A DNA stretch of 60,000 nucleotides from Takakia lepidozioides (GCA_030704615.1 CM060734.1:37218042-37278041), one strand, 5' to 3'. Counted from the stretch's first letter, positions 20,209 to 31,726 are shown. Numbers and translations: made by a program. The notes: generated by a model from the letters alone, not told the origin.

Positions 20209-20466
20209 CGCCCCCCTAGCTGGTGCTTAGGTCCCTCTAAGTCCAGGTAGCTACAAGATGTGATAGTGACCATAGCCTCACTAAGTCCTCCACCACTATC
20301 TCTACTACACTCAAACTCGATAGATCAAGAGGCCGGGTGCAAGAGTTGCCCCATCGTTAGTCGCCATCTTGCAACCTGTGAACTTGAGCTTGGGATCTCA
20401 TGTATTGACTCCTATGAGCTTGGCCTCCCATGTCTTGTTAGCTGCCTCCAGTCATGTCCATTGCCA

Positions 20467-21192
20467 CTATCCCAAGCAGTGTGGACACAACCAATCTCCG
20501 TCAGGAACCTTCTCAAGAGGTGGTGTCAAGCATCCCATATGCCAACCCCTTGAGCATCGATCACACACCAGCATGGTGGCTGCCCCTTTGGCAGACCCAC
20601 AGAGCATGTACCTCAAACCTGCAGGTACCACTGCCAAGTTTGGGTCAACTCTGCGATCGACATTGGGAAGGTGACATGGCGCACAATTACGCACATGGTC
20701 TTTCCAAGTCATGCCATCCCGACCCTCCAAGATCAGGACCCCTGAGGGCAACACCTCTCGAACCCTCAGAATAACACGCCCTGCAGTAACATCCAGAGTC
20801 GTAGGAGCAGTCTGCTGCAAATAAACATAGTCACCAGGGCTAAACCTCCGAACCCCAGGACGATATCCTCCACCACGTATAGTGGCATACCTCAACGTAT
20901 CACGGTGCTGTGCAATGGCAATGTTCTCAAAAGCCATGGGCATGACTTTCTTGAACAACTCTGCACGCTGATCACATGCACGTACCCACACGTCCGGATC
21001 GTCAAGGTTAAGGACTTGAGCAGTGTCCCTACGAATGGCTGCAGGCAAATCCGGCTCTCGGCCAAAGAGAAGTAAATATGGTGAGAAGGAGGCAAGTGAT
21101 GTTTGTTTGCTGAACATGTAGCCCATGGCTAACCAAGGAACCTGAAGATCCCAATCTCCTAGGTGTCCCTTCTGCAATCCATACTTGCGCAA
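20467..21192 (-). pseudogene. Gypsy integrase C-terminus fused to a PHD finger
   Basis: The minus-strand frame of 241 codons starts inside an integrase (SPYLLLFGREPDLPAAIRRD). It continues through an SH3-like C-terminal barrel (RRFSPGDYVYLQQ, GRVILRVREVLPSGVLILEG) and ends with a PHD-type zinc finger: LVCDRCSRGWHMGC, LTPPLEKVPDGDWLCPHC, then stop. PHD fingers normally read histone tails, so the finger could direct integration to chromatin, as chromodomains do in chromoviruses; that role is inferred. Of the first Cys pair only LCGS remains, with Tyr three residues earlier where Cys is expected. The upstream integrase core is missing, so the frame is a fragment. Confidence 0.8.
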
Positions 21193-21198
21193 ACCCCT

Positions 21199-21480
21199 AC
21201 CACCATAGTAGCCCTAAGCCATGAGGTGGTTGCCACAAACCAAGCCTTCTTTCTCACTTAACCTCCCCAAACACAGTTTAGCCATTTCTCCAAGGGGTTT
21301 AGCCACGCCAAGCTAAGGTTTGTGTCTCTTGGACTCTAGGCTTCTTTCCACCGAGCTATGGCGGCTGTGAGGAAATCAGCAAGGTATTCTTGCTCTTTCG
21401 GCTCCCACACACCACCATAGTAGCCCTAAGCCATGAGGTGGTTGCCACAAACCAAGCCTTCTTTATCACTTAGCCTCCCC
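21199..21480. repeat. Direct repeat, about 70 bp, 210 bp apart
   Basis: CACCATAGTAGCCCTAAGCC followed by ATGAGGTGGTTGCCACAAAC and CAAGCCTTCTTT occurs at about 21,200 and again at about 21,410 with two or three differences. Confidence 0.75.
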
Positions 21481-21734
21481 AAACACGCCACTAAACTCAA
21501 TGGCAAACAACCAAGCCCTGCTAGTTCCCAGCCCTTGTGAGCACTCATTCAAGCACTCTCCTTGGCCATAGCATCTGTCTTAGAGCCTATTCCAGCCCCC
21601 TACACCTGCTGCTTCAAGAGTTGCACTCCCTTCAAGCTTGAAGTTGAAACCCCAACTCACATAGGCCCTACAAGTGCTTTTCTTTCACTCCAAGTGGAAA
21701 CCAGCCCTAGACCTTCCGTTCTAGCTCTCTAAAG

Positions 21735-22110
21735 CTTGAAAACAAGAGCCTCAATGGGCTGAAGGCATGCTCCACACATGCCCTACTCTCACCATAAGAG
21801 AATCAGCTCCTTTGCTTCATTTCTTGCACCCACAAACCTGAAAATACAAGCTTCAGCAGGCTGAAAGCATGCTCCACATGCCCTACAGGGAAACCAGCCC
21901 CTTCCTTCCTTTCTTGCACTCCCACATCTGAAAGTGCAAGCCTTCACCAGGCTGATAGCATGCTCCACACATGCATTGCCCTCACATAAGGGAAGTCAGC
22001 CCTTCCTCTTCCTTGCTTGCCCTCCAAGCTCGAAGATGGAAGCTTCAATGAGCTGAATACATGCTCCACACATGCAACCTCTTCACACAAGAGATATCAG
22101 CCCCCTATCT
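21735..22110. repeat. Degenerate minisatellite, unit about 95-105 bp
   Basis: Four units are anchored by CTGAA(G/A)GCATGCTCCACA at about 21,760, 21,860, 21,951 and 22,053. Each is preceded by AAGCTTCA or similar and followed by a CAGCCC(C)TT stretch. It lies inside element B. Confidence 0.7.
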
Positions 22111-22875
22111 TGGCTCCTTGGCTCCTTGATGCTCTCTAAGACAAGACTAAGCACTCCACAGCCCTTGCCAAGCTCCTGAAACCCTAAGGCTTACATTTCC
22201 AGCCACAAGACACTCCTCTTGTGGTGCAAGAACTTTTCTTCCAAGCTCTGAAACCCTAGGTGCACATTCCATGGCCTTGCCGCACCTCTTAGCTCCTGTT
22301 CTAGCCCCGCTCTTGCCATGGCAAGAGCCCTCATACCGCTGGAGTTTCAGATTTGAAACCCCCAACTCAACATAGCCACAAATGCATTGGCTTGCATACA
22401 AGAGAAATCAGCCATCTCTCTTCACTCATACCTCCTTATGAGCTTGAAGTTGGAGCTCCTGATAACTGTGACTTACATCTAACACCCTCGCAGCTCCACA
22501 TTGTTGCAGCTCCTTAACTTGGCCTACAGCTGAAGAAGACGTCCACCAGTTCACCCACTCGAGACCAGCATCTCCCCCGCTTCACACTAGAAGCCCAAAC
22601 TTGGTTGCCATAGCGTTGAGCTATGCAACGCCGCTCTTCAATATAGACTACCCGCCTCTCTATCCATTGCAAACCTGCAACCTGTTTGCCTTTGCACTCT
22701 ATCCACTTTGGATAGGCTCATGCATGGATCCCTGCACTCTAGGCTGAACCACTTCTCATGAAAACATAAGTGCTACAAAACAACTCGAACCTGACACTCA
22801 TAGACTCGAGCTGATCTTTCTCAAGTGATAACGAAAAAGAATACAAGCACAAGCTCATGCGAGCTCACAAAGCTG

Positions 22876-23152
22876 AAGCATAAACTCATGCGTATATAAC
22901 CTCATCACTCAAATACAAGTCAAGCCAAGTGCACCCCACGCCATGGGGAATCCACACTACGACGCCATAGCTAGGCGCAGTGAGGCTCAACTCGAGAAAG
23001 ATGAGCGTCCCGCACTTGCCGTGAAGATAACCACTCCAGGGCCTAAATCTGCCTTGACCCCTAGATTGACACTTGGGCCAATCCCAAATGTCAATATGTA
23101 AAAGCTAGCTATTTCTTAGCTAGTTTCACACTAGTGGTAAAATAACTTGACA
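22876..23152. repeat. Right part of second LTR-like copy
   Basis: Picks up at AGCATAAACTCATGC exactly where the copy at 20,208 broke off, and runs to ATAACTTGACA. Together the two parts rebuild one copy split by about 2.67 kb. Confidence 0.8.
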
Positions 23153-23169
23153 TACTTGCTTTGCAAAGA

Positions 23170-23808
23170 TGTTAAATTTTAGTGGGGTAAGGCAGAAGCG
23201 TTGGCCTTGAGAGACTCAAGATAGCCTTGACTTCTGCTCCTATACTCATATTTCCTGATTTCTTCATTCCCTTTCTGCTGCAGACTGATGCTAGTGACCT
23301 AGCTGTTTCAGCCATCCTAAGCCAAAAGAAGGATGGTCGTGAGCATGTTGTTGCTTATGCATCTAGAAGGCTAGATAAGCATGAGAGAAATTATAGCATT
23401 ACCGATAAGGAAGACCTAGCAGTTATATTTGGTGTCAAGCATTTCCGTCAGTATTTACATGGTTGTTATTTTACTGTTGAGACTGACCACCTGCCTCTCA
23501 AAGCCTTGAAAACTCCACGAGAATTATCAGGTAGATTGGCTCGCTGGTCTCTTCTTCTACAAGGGTTTGAATATGACATTGCATATAAAAAGGGCAAAGA
23601 AAATGGTAACGCTGATGCATTGACAAGAGGGGAAACAAAGGTTCCCACCCCTTACTCTTCTCTTGATGATTTAATTGCTTTACCTGCATCTGTTCCTAGT
23701 TCTACCATCACTGCAGATCAGCTTTTGTTTTGTAGCTTGCTTGATGAGATGCCTAGGTCCATGAACTTGTTGGATGATTGGAATCTCATGACATTTGACC
23801 CTGGTTGA
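23170..23808 (+). pseudogene. RNase H domain of element A
   Basis: Continues pol after the nested insertion. LLQTDASDLAVSAILSQ, YASRRLDKHERNYSITDKED, HFRQYLHGCYFTVETDH and KKGKENGNADALTRG are classic Ty3/gypsy RNase H motifs with the catalytic D, E and D positions visible. An in-frame TAG stands just upstream (LCKDVKF then stop). The frame closes at 23,808, short of integrase. Confidence 0.85.
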
Positions 23809-24059
23809 TCATCTTGTGGGTGGAAGGGTGTGCAACAGATCGCATCTGCAGATTTCAGAGTGATTGTATCTTCTTAGTTTATGCATATCCTGTCTTTTCC
23901 ATAGCTGCAATAATGATTTATTCCCCTTAGGACCTGCGCTTCAGCCCTGCCTGTTACCTCCATGACCATGTTCAGATGTGGTATGAGACTCTTATGTTAT
24001 AGGAGAACACAGAGGCTGACACTCCTATCTCCTTATATTAACCCACTGCTCGCTGGTCT

Positions 24060-25375
24060 TGCTAAGTGTACAGGTATGGAGAATCAGTTGCATTTGGGTC
24101 TACTCCATAAGTGCATGACCGGCACTCAACTTCCAGGCATATCCAAGGCTACTCAAAGACAGGTTAACTATCATTTTCCCCATTGTGAGGCACGTGAAGG
24201 TAAACTGTTCATGAGGATTGCCTTGGAAGGTCAGACCCATGCTATGGAGGTTCCTAATAGGGATTCAGTTTCAGAGTTGCTTGAGTTGCATCATTCTTCT
24301 GCTTTTGCTGGTCACTTGGGCATCACTAAGACCTTGAAGAGGCTCTAAGAGAGGTATCATTGGAAAGGGATGGTTCAAGATGTTACACACTTTATCTCTT
24401 GCTGTGTGGAGTGCCATTCTCAGACACTGCTTCCTAGGGCCCATCCTTCACTTGCTTTGCAACCCATTCTGGTGTCTGAACCATTCGCCAGAGTGGGCCT
24501 AGATCTTGTTGGGCCACTCCAACCTACGTTTAAGGGACATTGTTACATTGATGTGGCAACTGATTACCTATCTAAGTGGGTGGAGGTTCACCCCTTGGCT
24601 GCTAAGGATGCAGACACAGTGGCACAGTTCTTCTTCAACGAGGTCATTTTGCACCATGGCTGTCCCCATGAGATCCTCACCGATCAAGGCTCTGAATTTT
24701 GTAATCAGCTCATGCACATTGTGTGTTTTAATTTGGGTGTTAAGCATCGTACGACTGCACCCTATCATCCTCAATGCAATGGCTTGACTGAAAGGCTCAA
24801 ATCATACCATGTGTGCTATGCTTGAGAAGATAGGGTCACTCTTGGGTGATTGGGATACTACTCTACCCACTCTGATTTTTGCTTATCGGACCTTTGTGCA
24901 CTCTACCACCGGGTGTTCTCCATTTGAGTTACTCTATGGTAGAAATGCTCGCACTCCCCTGTATAATACTCCGTTGCTCACTCCCATTGCAGAACCCACT
25001 GATTGGCAGCAATTTGTGGATGCTATGCTTTCCAAACGGCTTGTCTTTGAAACTAAGGCCAGGACTAACATTTCTTGGGCTCAGGCTGTGCAGGCTCGTA
25101 ACTACAACAGGAAAGTTCACTACTCAGAGGAATTCTTGGTGGGCCAAACTGTGTGTATCCGTCTGCAATCAAGGAAAATTATCTCCAAAGCTTCGAAGCG
25201 CATTGAGAGTCCTTATCTCATCACTGAAAATCTTCATGGAAGAAAGTCCTTGTTGCTTCCCCAACATCATTCCACGCCACCCATAACTCACCCTGTGCAT
25301 GTGGACTCCCTGGTGCACAGCAGATTGGTCTTCGATCTCACCTGCATCAATGTAGAAGGCAGGACGACTGGCTGA
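24060..25375 (+). pseudogene. Integrase of element A
   Basis: The N-terminal HHCC finger is visible (HHSSAFAGHLGITKTLKRL, an in-frame stop, then CCVECHSQ). The catalytic core has DLVGPL, DVATDYLSKW and TDQGSEFCNQL, with the final E in NGLTERLK. A frameshift at about 24,800 leads into 24,809-25,375 (IFAYRTFVHSTTGCSPFELL, YGRNARTPLYNT) and a GPY-like barrel (RIESPYLITENL). No chromodomain follows. With stop and shift the gene is dead. Confidence 0.88.
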
Positions 25376-25816
25376 TTTTTGTGTGTGATTGAGTGCAGGG
25401 ATTAAAGGCTGGAGTGTTGCAGTCTTGTGTGTTTTCTGGAGGTCCAAGCTATGGCCTCTCTTATGTGCTTTCTGATGGTTCAAACAATGGCCATCTCTGG
25501 TGTTGTGTGGTGTGCAAATAATGGTCTGCTGCAGACCTGCGACATCTGGTGTTAGAGGAGGTGGAAGACCTTAGCACAGGCTTTAGCTTCGTGTTAGTGT
25601 TTTGCATCACTGTTGTAACGTGATAGGGGTTTTCCCCCCATCGAGTTTTGCCCTTAGCCCATTTTGCTGGTGCAAGGTTTTCTCGCTGAGGGTTTTTTCA
25701 TCCCTCTCGCTCCGGATGCTAGTATTAGGTATGGTGTGATTTACTTAGCTTCGGAAGTTTGATATTTCAGTTAGCTCGCAGGAGCTCGCTTTCTTAGCGG
25801 GGGCAAGCTTTACATA

Positions 25817-26296
25817 TGTGGAGCTCCAGATTCCATGGCGGTGCATATGCTCTCCTGTCAGTCCCTTGGATGAAAAGCATGGGGTTGTTGGACATTAATG
25901 ATAACAGGGACTATCTTTGGTTATATGATTGTACGTTAACACTCATGAGATAAGCCAACCTGGAAACTGAGCTGGCTGATGTGAGGTCTTGTAATATGCA
26001 TGTCCAATAAGAGTGCTGCATCTGGATCTCCAGATTAGCCTCTCCCGATTATTTAAATGAAGAGATCATCAGGCTTAGGCAGGATGTTTTTGGTGTACAA
26101 ACTGGTGCAGTGGATGTGTGAAGGACGCTGGATGAAATTGTGTTGATGCTTTGCTGCGTGCAACGATTGGCTTAGATTGTATGTGTGCTCTGCAATAGAT
26201 CCTTCCCTGTCAGCTTGCCAAAGTTCTATAGCTTACAATCCCATGGGCATGACTTAATCCGCAGAGGACGAGAGCATATCCTTGCGTCGGGGTTCT
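25817..26296 (+). repeat. 3' LTR of element A
   Basis: Same ends as the 5' LTR (TGTGGAGCTCC to GTCGGGGTTCT). A G-rich run (AGCGGGGGCAAGC, from about 25,797) just upstream could be the polypurine tract, though it is about 10 bp from the LTR edge. AGCTTTACA stands just left (25,806-25,814) and just right (26,297-26,305). Confidence 0.85.
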
Positions 26297-27562
26297 AGCT
26301 TTACACTCTACGGGGCGCTACCTAGTTCGTAACACACCCGCTAGCTTGGCGCGGGCGTTCCCCACTGCAACGCACTCCAGGTCCCAAACAAGTTAGGATT
26401 CACCAATATAAGCCCACGCAAAGAACGAAGAAATATTTGAAGCGTTGTTTATGGTCAGGGGGCATTGTCCCTTTTCTCTGCCTTATGGTATGTTGCTTGA
26501 GGTTATTTTTTCCTCATCCTTTTTTTAATAATAAAGTTAATCCAGGGCCTCTATTCCCTGTTGGTTAAAAAAAAAAATTAAAATTAAAATTAACCCTTCA
26601 GTTCCCAAGCGACCTGAATCGGGTCACTTTGTATTTTCAGATCGACCTAATTTTTGCAGATCTAATCTGATGGGGCCCACTCCTGAAGCTTTAATGACAA
26701 GGGATTTGTCTTGAGTATGATGTAAAAAACAAAATTAAAAAAAAAACAAAAGCTACGACCTACAAAAAATATCTTAGATCTCTCATTTACGTTTTGGGGC
26801 GTGAAAAGGGCTTGTTGACCGCTGACGTGGCAGGTAAACAAGCCGAAAACATGTTTGCACTCCAAAGGCCATTTTTGGCAGAAAATTAGCAATTTTGGAA
26901 AAAGCACTTCACCTTGTCATGTGTGAGCATTACATACACACATCCACCATTGGCTTTTAAAAAATTTGTAGAAAAAAAAGTACTTCATTTGGAGGCACAT
27001 TTTCTCTTGTCAATTTTGAGATTTCAACCCCCCCCCCCCCCTGTAATTGCATGAATAGCAAGCATAGGTGAAAAAAGCAGTTGGACCTGCAATATAGTGG
27101 GGTCATAGCCACTCCACTATTGATTTGGAAATGGTGGGTCTTGGGGCAAGCAAAATTGGATAAAGCTAGGTTTTGATTTGGTCAAACCAATTTCTTTCTC
27201 ACTTCTTTTTCGGGACCTGATATTTGAGGTCCGGGCCAACTTTATAATCTCACAATTTCCACAGTGGACTTGGCTCATTTTTTGGTATGTCATGCATAAA
27301 TGAGCTGGCCCAATGCTATAAGGAGCGACCACAATAGACAGTAACTGAAGACTGTAGACCCTGCTGAAGGGAGCAGAATGATAGCAGGGGACATGGAGGG
27401 GGAGAGAGAGGAGGTGAAGGAAGGAGGTAGAGCCTCCTGCAGGGCAGCCAAGAGGAGTGGACGTAATATCGACTAGGCAGGGATGGAAGCGTGAGTAGGC
27501 GGGATTATGCGATTTAGGTTTTCTGCTCAAAATCAAGGAATCTGCATCAACTGCCCTTAACG
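26297..27562. other. Intergenic stretch with SINE 3' end and homopolymer runs
   Basis: The first 120 bp are GC-rich like the left flank of element A. About 26,440-26,585 holds the 3' body of the dispersed SINE family (GCCTTATGG, GAGGTTATTTTTTCCTC, CAGGGCCTCTATTCCC) with a poly-A tail. A poly-C run lies near 27,031. No coding exon is supported until 27,563. Confidence 0.45.
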
Positions 27563-30500
27563 ATGCTGGGATCGCTGCGGTTCATTCCACGAGAGGAGGT
27601 CGCGGATAAGAAAGTATGATCCGCCTTCTCTTTCGATCAAAACAAATATCCAACGCTTGATGGAATTAATTCTTGCAAGTGCGTCTCATTTTCTTCGTGA
27701 AACTAAGCATATATGTGGATGTGCAGAATGATGGAGATGTTGTCTCGACGAAGCGGAAAACAAAAAAGGAGCATGGGCCCAGACCCAAAGAGAGAAGAAA
27801 GCACATGAGCAGCAGAGAACAGGACGACGAGTTGTCAGGTGGCTCAGGTATTTAGGTTTTGCTTTTCTTTGCTTTAAACCAACTTCTTTGGGGCTCATTC
27901 TGAGACAGCACTTGACTCTTCCTCTTTTTATTGCCTCTTCTTTTTGCCGAAGTTGTCCTGTTGTCGTTGTTTTGATCTTTGAAGGGTCTTGTTTACCTTG
28001 GATATGGCCATGTCACTTTATATTCGATCACCTCTCAAATGTGAGTTAGGAGTTTACTAGGCTCTCACACTGATATACATATATAATGTGCATGCTCTTT
28101 AGAGGAGTACAATGCCAGGGGAAATGAGGGGGTGAAACAAGATGATGCGAGGAAGGAAGCTGGATTAGAGTGGATGATGCGGGCACCGGATCGACCTGCC
28201 ACTGTTGCAGTTGCCGAGGAGGCCCCAGGTTTCTTGGAGGTATGCTACCTGTGTAACATCGGTCCATTGTTCTTTGCAAGGATGTTGGCACAGCCAGAGG
28301 GTTAGGATTTTGGCTTATGTTTCTAATGGGACAAATTTTTGGAACTTATCGGTGCAGACACCTCAGCCTTCTGTGAGAGAATTAAACCCCTATTGGAAAG
28401 ACCATGGCGATGGCTTGCCAGCCAAAAAAGATGAGGGAGGAGGGTTGCGCAAGGTGGCACAAAGTGGACTTCCACGACCTCCTGGCGTCGGTGATGGAGG
28501 TGCAAGTTGGCGCCTGAAAGCTTTGAAAAGAGCACAAGAGCAAGCCGCTCGTGAAGGTCGTCAGCTGGATGAGGTCCTAGAAGCTATTGCCAAACTCCAT
28601 TGCATCATAGGTATTTGAAATGCGCAAGGATATATGCTTTACTGCATTGTTTTGGCTGAGTCTGAGTGTGGTGTACACCTGTGAGGCTTACCTGTTGACA
28701 GAGATTTCATCCCAATTGGATTTCTTCTTTGGGTGGACATGGGTGTGAATGTCTGTCCCTTCTTTCTGAGGAGATAAGAGTGTTTGGGCAGGTAGTAGAA
28801 GAGCGCTGGGGGTCACTGGCAACCCTCACCACCAGTGTTGCAACACGGAGAGCTGCTCATGCGAATGCACACTTACATGCTAGAAGAGACAGAAAGCGCG
28901 AGACTGAGGGCAGCGATGTCGTGGGAGGACTGGGAAAAGGGGAGGTAGATGTTGAACCAGGGAATGAGGATGAGAAGAGAATGAAGAAAACAAGTAGAGA
29001 GTATCTTCATGATGTCAAAGTGGAAGGCTCTCGCATGAAGGCACCTAAGGTAGATGGCTCATTATCTTGGAAAAATAAGGGAGGAGGTGGAAACCAACGT
29101 ATTCGTCCTGAAGATGCGGCAGTTTTACAGGCTGCTGCAGCAACTTATAACAAGTTTGATAATGATGGCAACTTTCTCAAGAGTTTGAGAGCCAATGAGG
29201 CTAAAGAAGGCAGTGGCTTATCGAACAATGGGACACATGATCAAGTACGCAGTGGTGAATCTGACACTAGTGCACGAGTTTCTGACAATAAGGAAGCTTT
29301 GCATCCCAGAGGGCATGACCCTGATACCAGGCAAATGCAAGGCCTGAGCAACAATCAAGTTGCTGCAAAAGTGATGCGATTGCGGTTGCAAGGCAAGCTT
29401 CAAGAAGCACAGGACCTCCAGGTATACTTGTGCCTTCCATTCCTTGCAAACGGGGGGAGAGAGAGAATGTAGACGTTGTTTGCCGTAGCCTTGTGGCATC
29501 GACCCCGTGCCCAGTTTGAGCGGAACACAAAGGAACAGAAACTTCATTTGTCAGGGGCTGACGCAGGTAGTATGACTTACCTTGAAATTGATGCCAGTTT
29601 TCCAGGTATCCTCTAGAAATCCCTCACACGAATGTCAATCTGCTGTGTGTGATCTGCCCAATAACTAGACCCCAAAAGGGCCTGGGCTTCAGGCTCAGTC
29701 ACGAGATTTGCAAAGTTGGTAAATAGAGGCACAGGAATAATTCCCTTGATGGAATTGCAAGGGAGTCTCTGGTGAGACTACCCAGGACAATGAATCAGAA
29801 AGTGGATATTGTCTTCAGGTTGCTCACACAACGGGCACTTACAATCCCCTTTTCCTCTCTGCATCTGTTTGCTGTTCAAAGGTGGGCTACCCGCCCTGAG
29901 TGTGAATTTCAGTCTAGTGCCAAGCGTGGGTATACCCTTGAGGTCATCCATGATGGCCTTACCCATGTCACAGACTGGAAACAGGTTCAGGGAAGTTCTC
30001 TGCCTAACTTCATTTTCATCAGACAATTTCCTGGCAACAGACATGGCTTTGGAAACTTCAGCCTCTAAGTCAGATTATCCAGCAGGGTCATGGCTTGCGG
30101 ACTTAGATTCAGATCCTTGAAAATTTCTTCTACCCTCTTCCTCCAGGACTTGGCCTATTTGACAGGGCGCTCCTGCTTCCAAAAAATAGAGTCGATTAAC
30201 TTAGGAGATCTGGGATTAGTCATACGTTGCAGCTGACCCCACCATCGGACCTTGCATTCATCATGTCGGGGGCTTAAGGGAGGAATGCCAAACCCGAACA
30301 GCCACATTAGCTGTTTTGGAGCATGCTGACATGCACTCCTTGAGCACCCCCACTTTAATGGATTCTAGAGACCTGGTTGGGGGTAGAGAGAGAGAGAGAG
30401 AATATACTCATAAGATGTTTGCCGTAGCCTTGTGGCCATAGACCCCGCGCCCAGTTTGGCATAACCTTGGTGAGGGGTCCTACAGTGGTGGGACTTACTT

Positions 30501-31726
30501 TGGGCTTTCCAGGACAATGCTGGAAATGTTTCTACGAGTGGATCCACAACAATAATGGCCAGGCTTGAGCTTGCACAAAGAAAATTCCAAGTGCGGCAGG
30601 AGGGAGACAAAAGTATGGCTGCAAGTATAAGTCGGAACAAGTCTTATAACGTGGAGGACGAGTATGATGAGTACAGTGCAGCTGCAGAGAGAAAGAAGAA
30701 GAAACCAACTCGGGGCAAGGATCATATATCGACACAGGGCAGGGGGTTCATTGTAACACAACAAGAACGCTGCCAATTATGTTTTGAGAATGCAGAAAGG
30801 CCAAAGCATCTCACTGTTGCCATTGCCAACCATACCTATCTTATGCTGCCGCCTCGCCAGCCTCTTGTGCCTGGTCATTGCTTCCTGGTTCCTATGCAGG
30901 TATGTCAGAACAGTTTGCGAGGAGTTTTATGACAGCATTTTGTGGTGTGTCCAAACTGTCTGATTAGCTTCCAGGCAAGCATCTCATCTCTGTCATATAT
31001 TACACGAGCAGTTTAGATAATGTTCCTTCGCTGCAATGTGAGTGGGTGAGTAACATGCTCATGGTGGGTTGCAGCATGAAGGAGCTACGCGCAACGTTGA
31101 TGAGGGTGTTTGGGAGGAACTGCGGAACTTCAAAAAATGTCTAGTTGCCATGTTCAAGTTACAGGAGAAGGGTCTGGTCTTCTTGGAGACAGCCATGCAT
31201 CTCTCGCGTCAGCGTCGTCATTGTGTGGTCGAGTGTATTCCCTTACCAACTGCTGCTTCTAAGCAGGCCCCTCTTTACTTCAAAAAGGTCAGTTGGATGT
31301 TTTCAGCCCAGCATGCTTTCCCTCTGTCCCAGAATGCCAGCTGTTAAGCAGGCAGATCCATGTGCGTGCATTTTGTAACCATTGACTTTGGTGTGGGTGC
31401 AGGCGATAGAGGAGGCAGAAAGTGAGTGGAGCCAGCATAATGCAAAGAAGCTAATTGACACCAGCGGCAAAGGCCTGCGTGCTTGCATTCCCAAAAACTT
31501 TCCCTATTTTCATGTTGAGTTTGGCCTCAATGCAGGATTTGTCCATGTGATTGACGATGAAACAACATTTAAGCCTCAATTTGGTGCAGACGTTGTCCGG
31601 GGTATTCTACAAATTACAGCAGGAGAATCTCATGGACATTTTTCTTCATTGAAACAGCAACAACAGGCTGTACAAGATTTCTCCAAGATGTGGGAGCCTC
31701 ATGACTGGACCAAAATGCTGGACTGA
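27563..31726 (+). CDS. CWF19L2: CWF19-like protein 2 (CwfJ), eight exons, 692 aa
   Basis: Spliceosome-associated protein of the CwfJ family, linked to lariat debranching and intron turnover. Exons: 27,563-27,613; 27,727-27,847; 28,103-28,239; 28,358-28,573; 28,792-29,421; 30,513-30,899; 31,075-31,287; 31,403-31,726. All junctions are GT-AG and phases agree, giving one open frame. The N-terminus MLGSLRFIPREEV resembles plant CWF19 proteins. GLEWMMRAPDRP, ELNPYWKDHGDGLP and GGASWRLKALKRAQEQAARE are family blocks. CwfJ domain 1 (HIT-like) runs from GFIVTQQERCQLCFEN through HLTVAIANHTYLMLPP to RRHCVVECIPLP. CwfJ domain 2 ends NFPYFHVEFGLNAGFVHVID. The large intron 29,422-30,512 holds LINE and other repeats. 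Start chosen from the conserved N-terminal motif. Looks intact. Confidence 0.93.
29455..29580 (+). repeat. Interspersed repeat, copy 1 (CWF19 intron)
   Basis: GAGAGAGA, then GTTTGCCGTAGCCTTGTGGC, GACCCCGTGCCCAGTTTGAG and GGAACACAAAGGAACAGAAAC. The same order recurs at 30,388 and 40,735. Confidence 0.7.
29620..30365 (-). mobile_element. LINE ORF2 C-terminal remnant in CWF19 intron
   Basis: The minus frame at 30,044-29,778 reads GIPTLGTRLKFTLRAGSPPL, NSKQMQRGKG, then CPLCEQPEDNIHFLIHCPG, a Cys/His zinc-like motif typical of LINE ORF2 C-termini. Upstream in sense (about 30,360-30,120) decayed LINE-like coding continues with stops. A shorter sister copy is at 3,785-3,965. Confidence 0.65.
30388..30498 (+). 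repeat. Interspersed repeat, copy 2 (CWF19 intron)
   Basis: GAGAGAGAGAGAGAATATACTC, GTTTGCCGTAGCCTTGTGGC and GACCCCGCGCCCAGTTTGGC, ending near GGGACTTAC. It lies immediately upstream of exon 6 of the CWF19-like gene. Confidence 0.7.

Larger units (their letters stand above)
19586..23152. mobile_element. Nested LTR-type insertion (element B)
   Basis: It interrupts element A's pol between GPLFYL and CKDVKF. The host read TTTTACTTGCTTTGC; TACT now lies on both sides (19,582-19,585 and 23,153-23,156), a 4-bp target-site duplication. The insertion begins TGTCGTGC and ends TTGACA, the usual TG...CA. Inside are one full LTR-like copy, a second copy split in two, a reverse-strand integrase-PHD frame and tandem repeats. 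It is younger than element A by position. Confidence 0.8.
14810..26296 (+). mobile_element. Decayed Ty3/gypsy LTR retrotransposon (element A)
   Basis: Two LTRs of about 480 bp in the same orientation enclose, in order, an extra ORF, gag, aspartic protease, dUTPase-like domain, RT, RNase H and integrase. The RT-RNase H-integrase order is diagnostic of Ty3/gypsy. Stops or shifts interrupt every major domain, so it cannot be autonomous. A second insertion splits it at 19,586-23,152. No clear target-site duplication flanks the outer LTRs: the left side ends GTGCCCCTT and the right side begins AGCTTTACA. Confidence 0.88.

Noticed and set aside
19586-23152. CRISPR-like or satellite array suggested by repeated blocks
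   Set aside because: The repeats are long, few and arranged as LTR copies with a target-site duplication, and the context is a plant nuclear genome.
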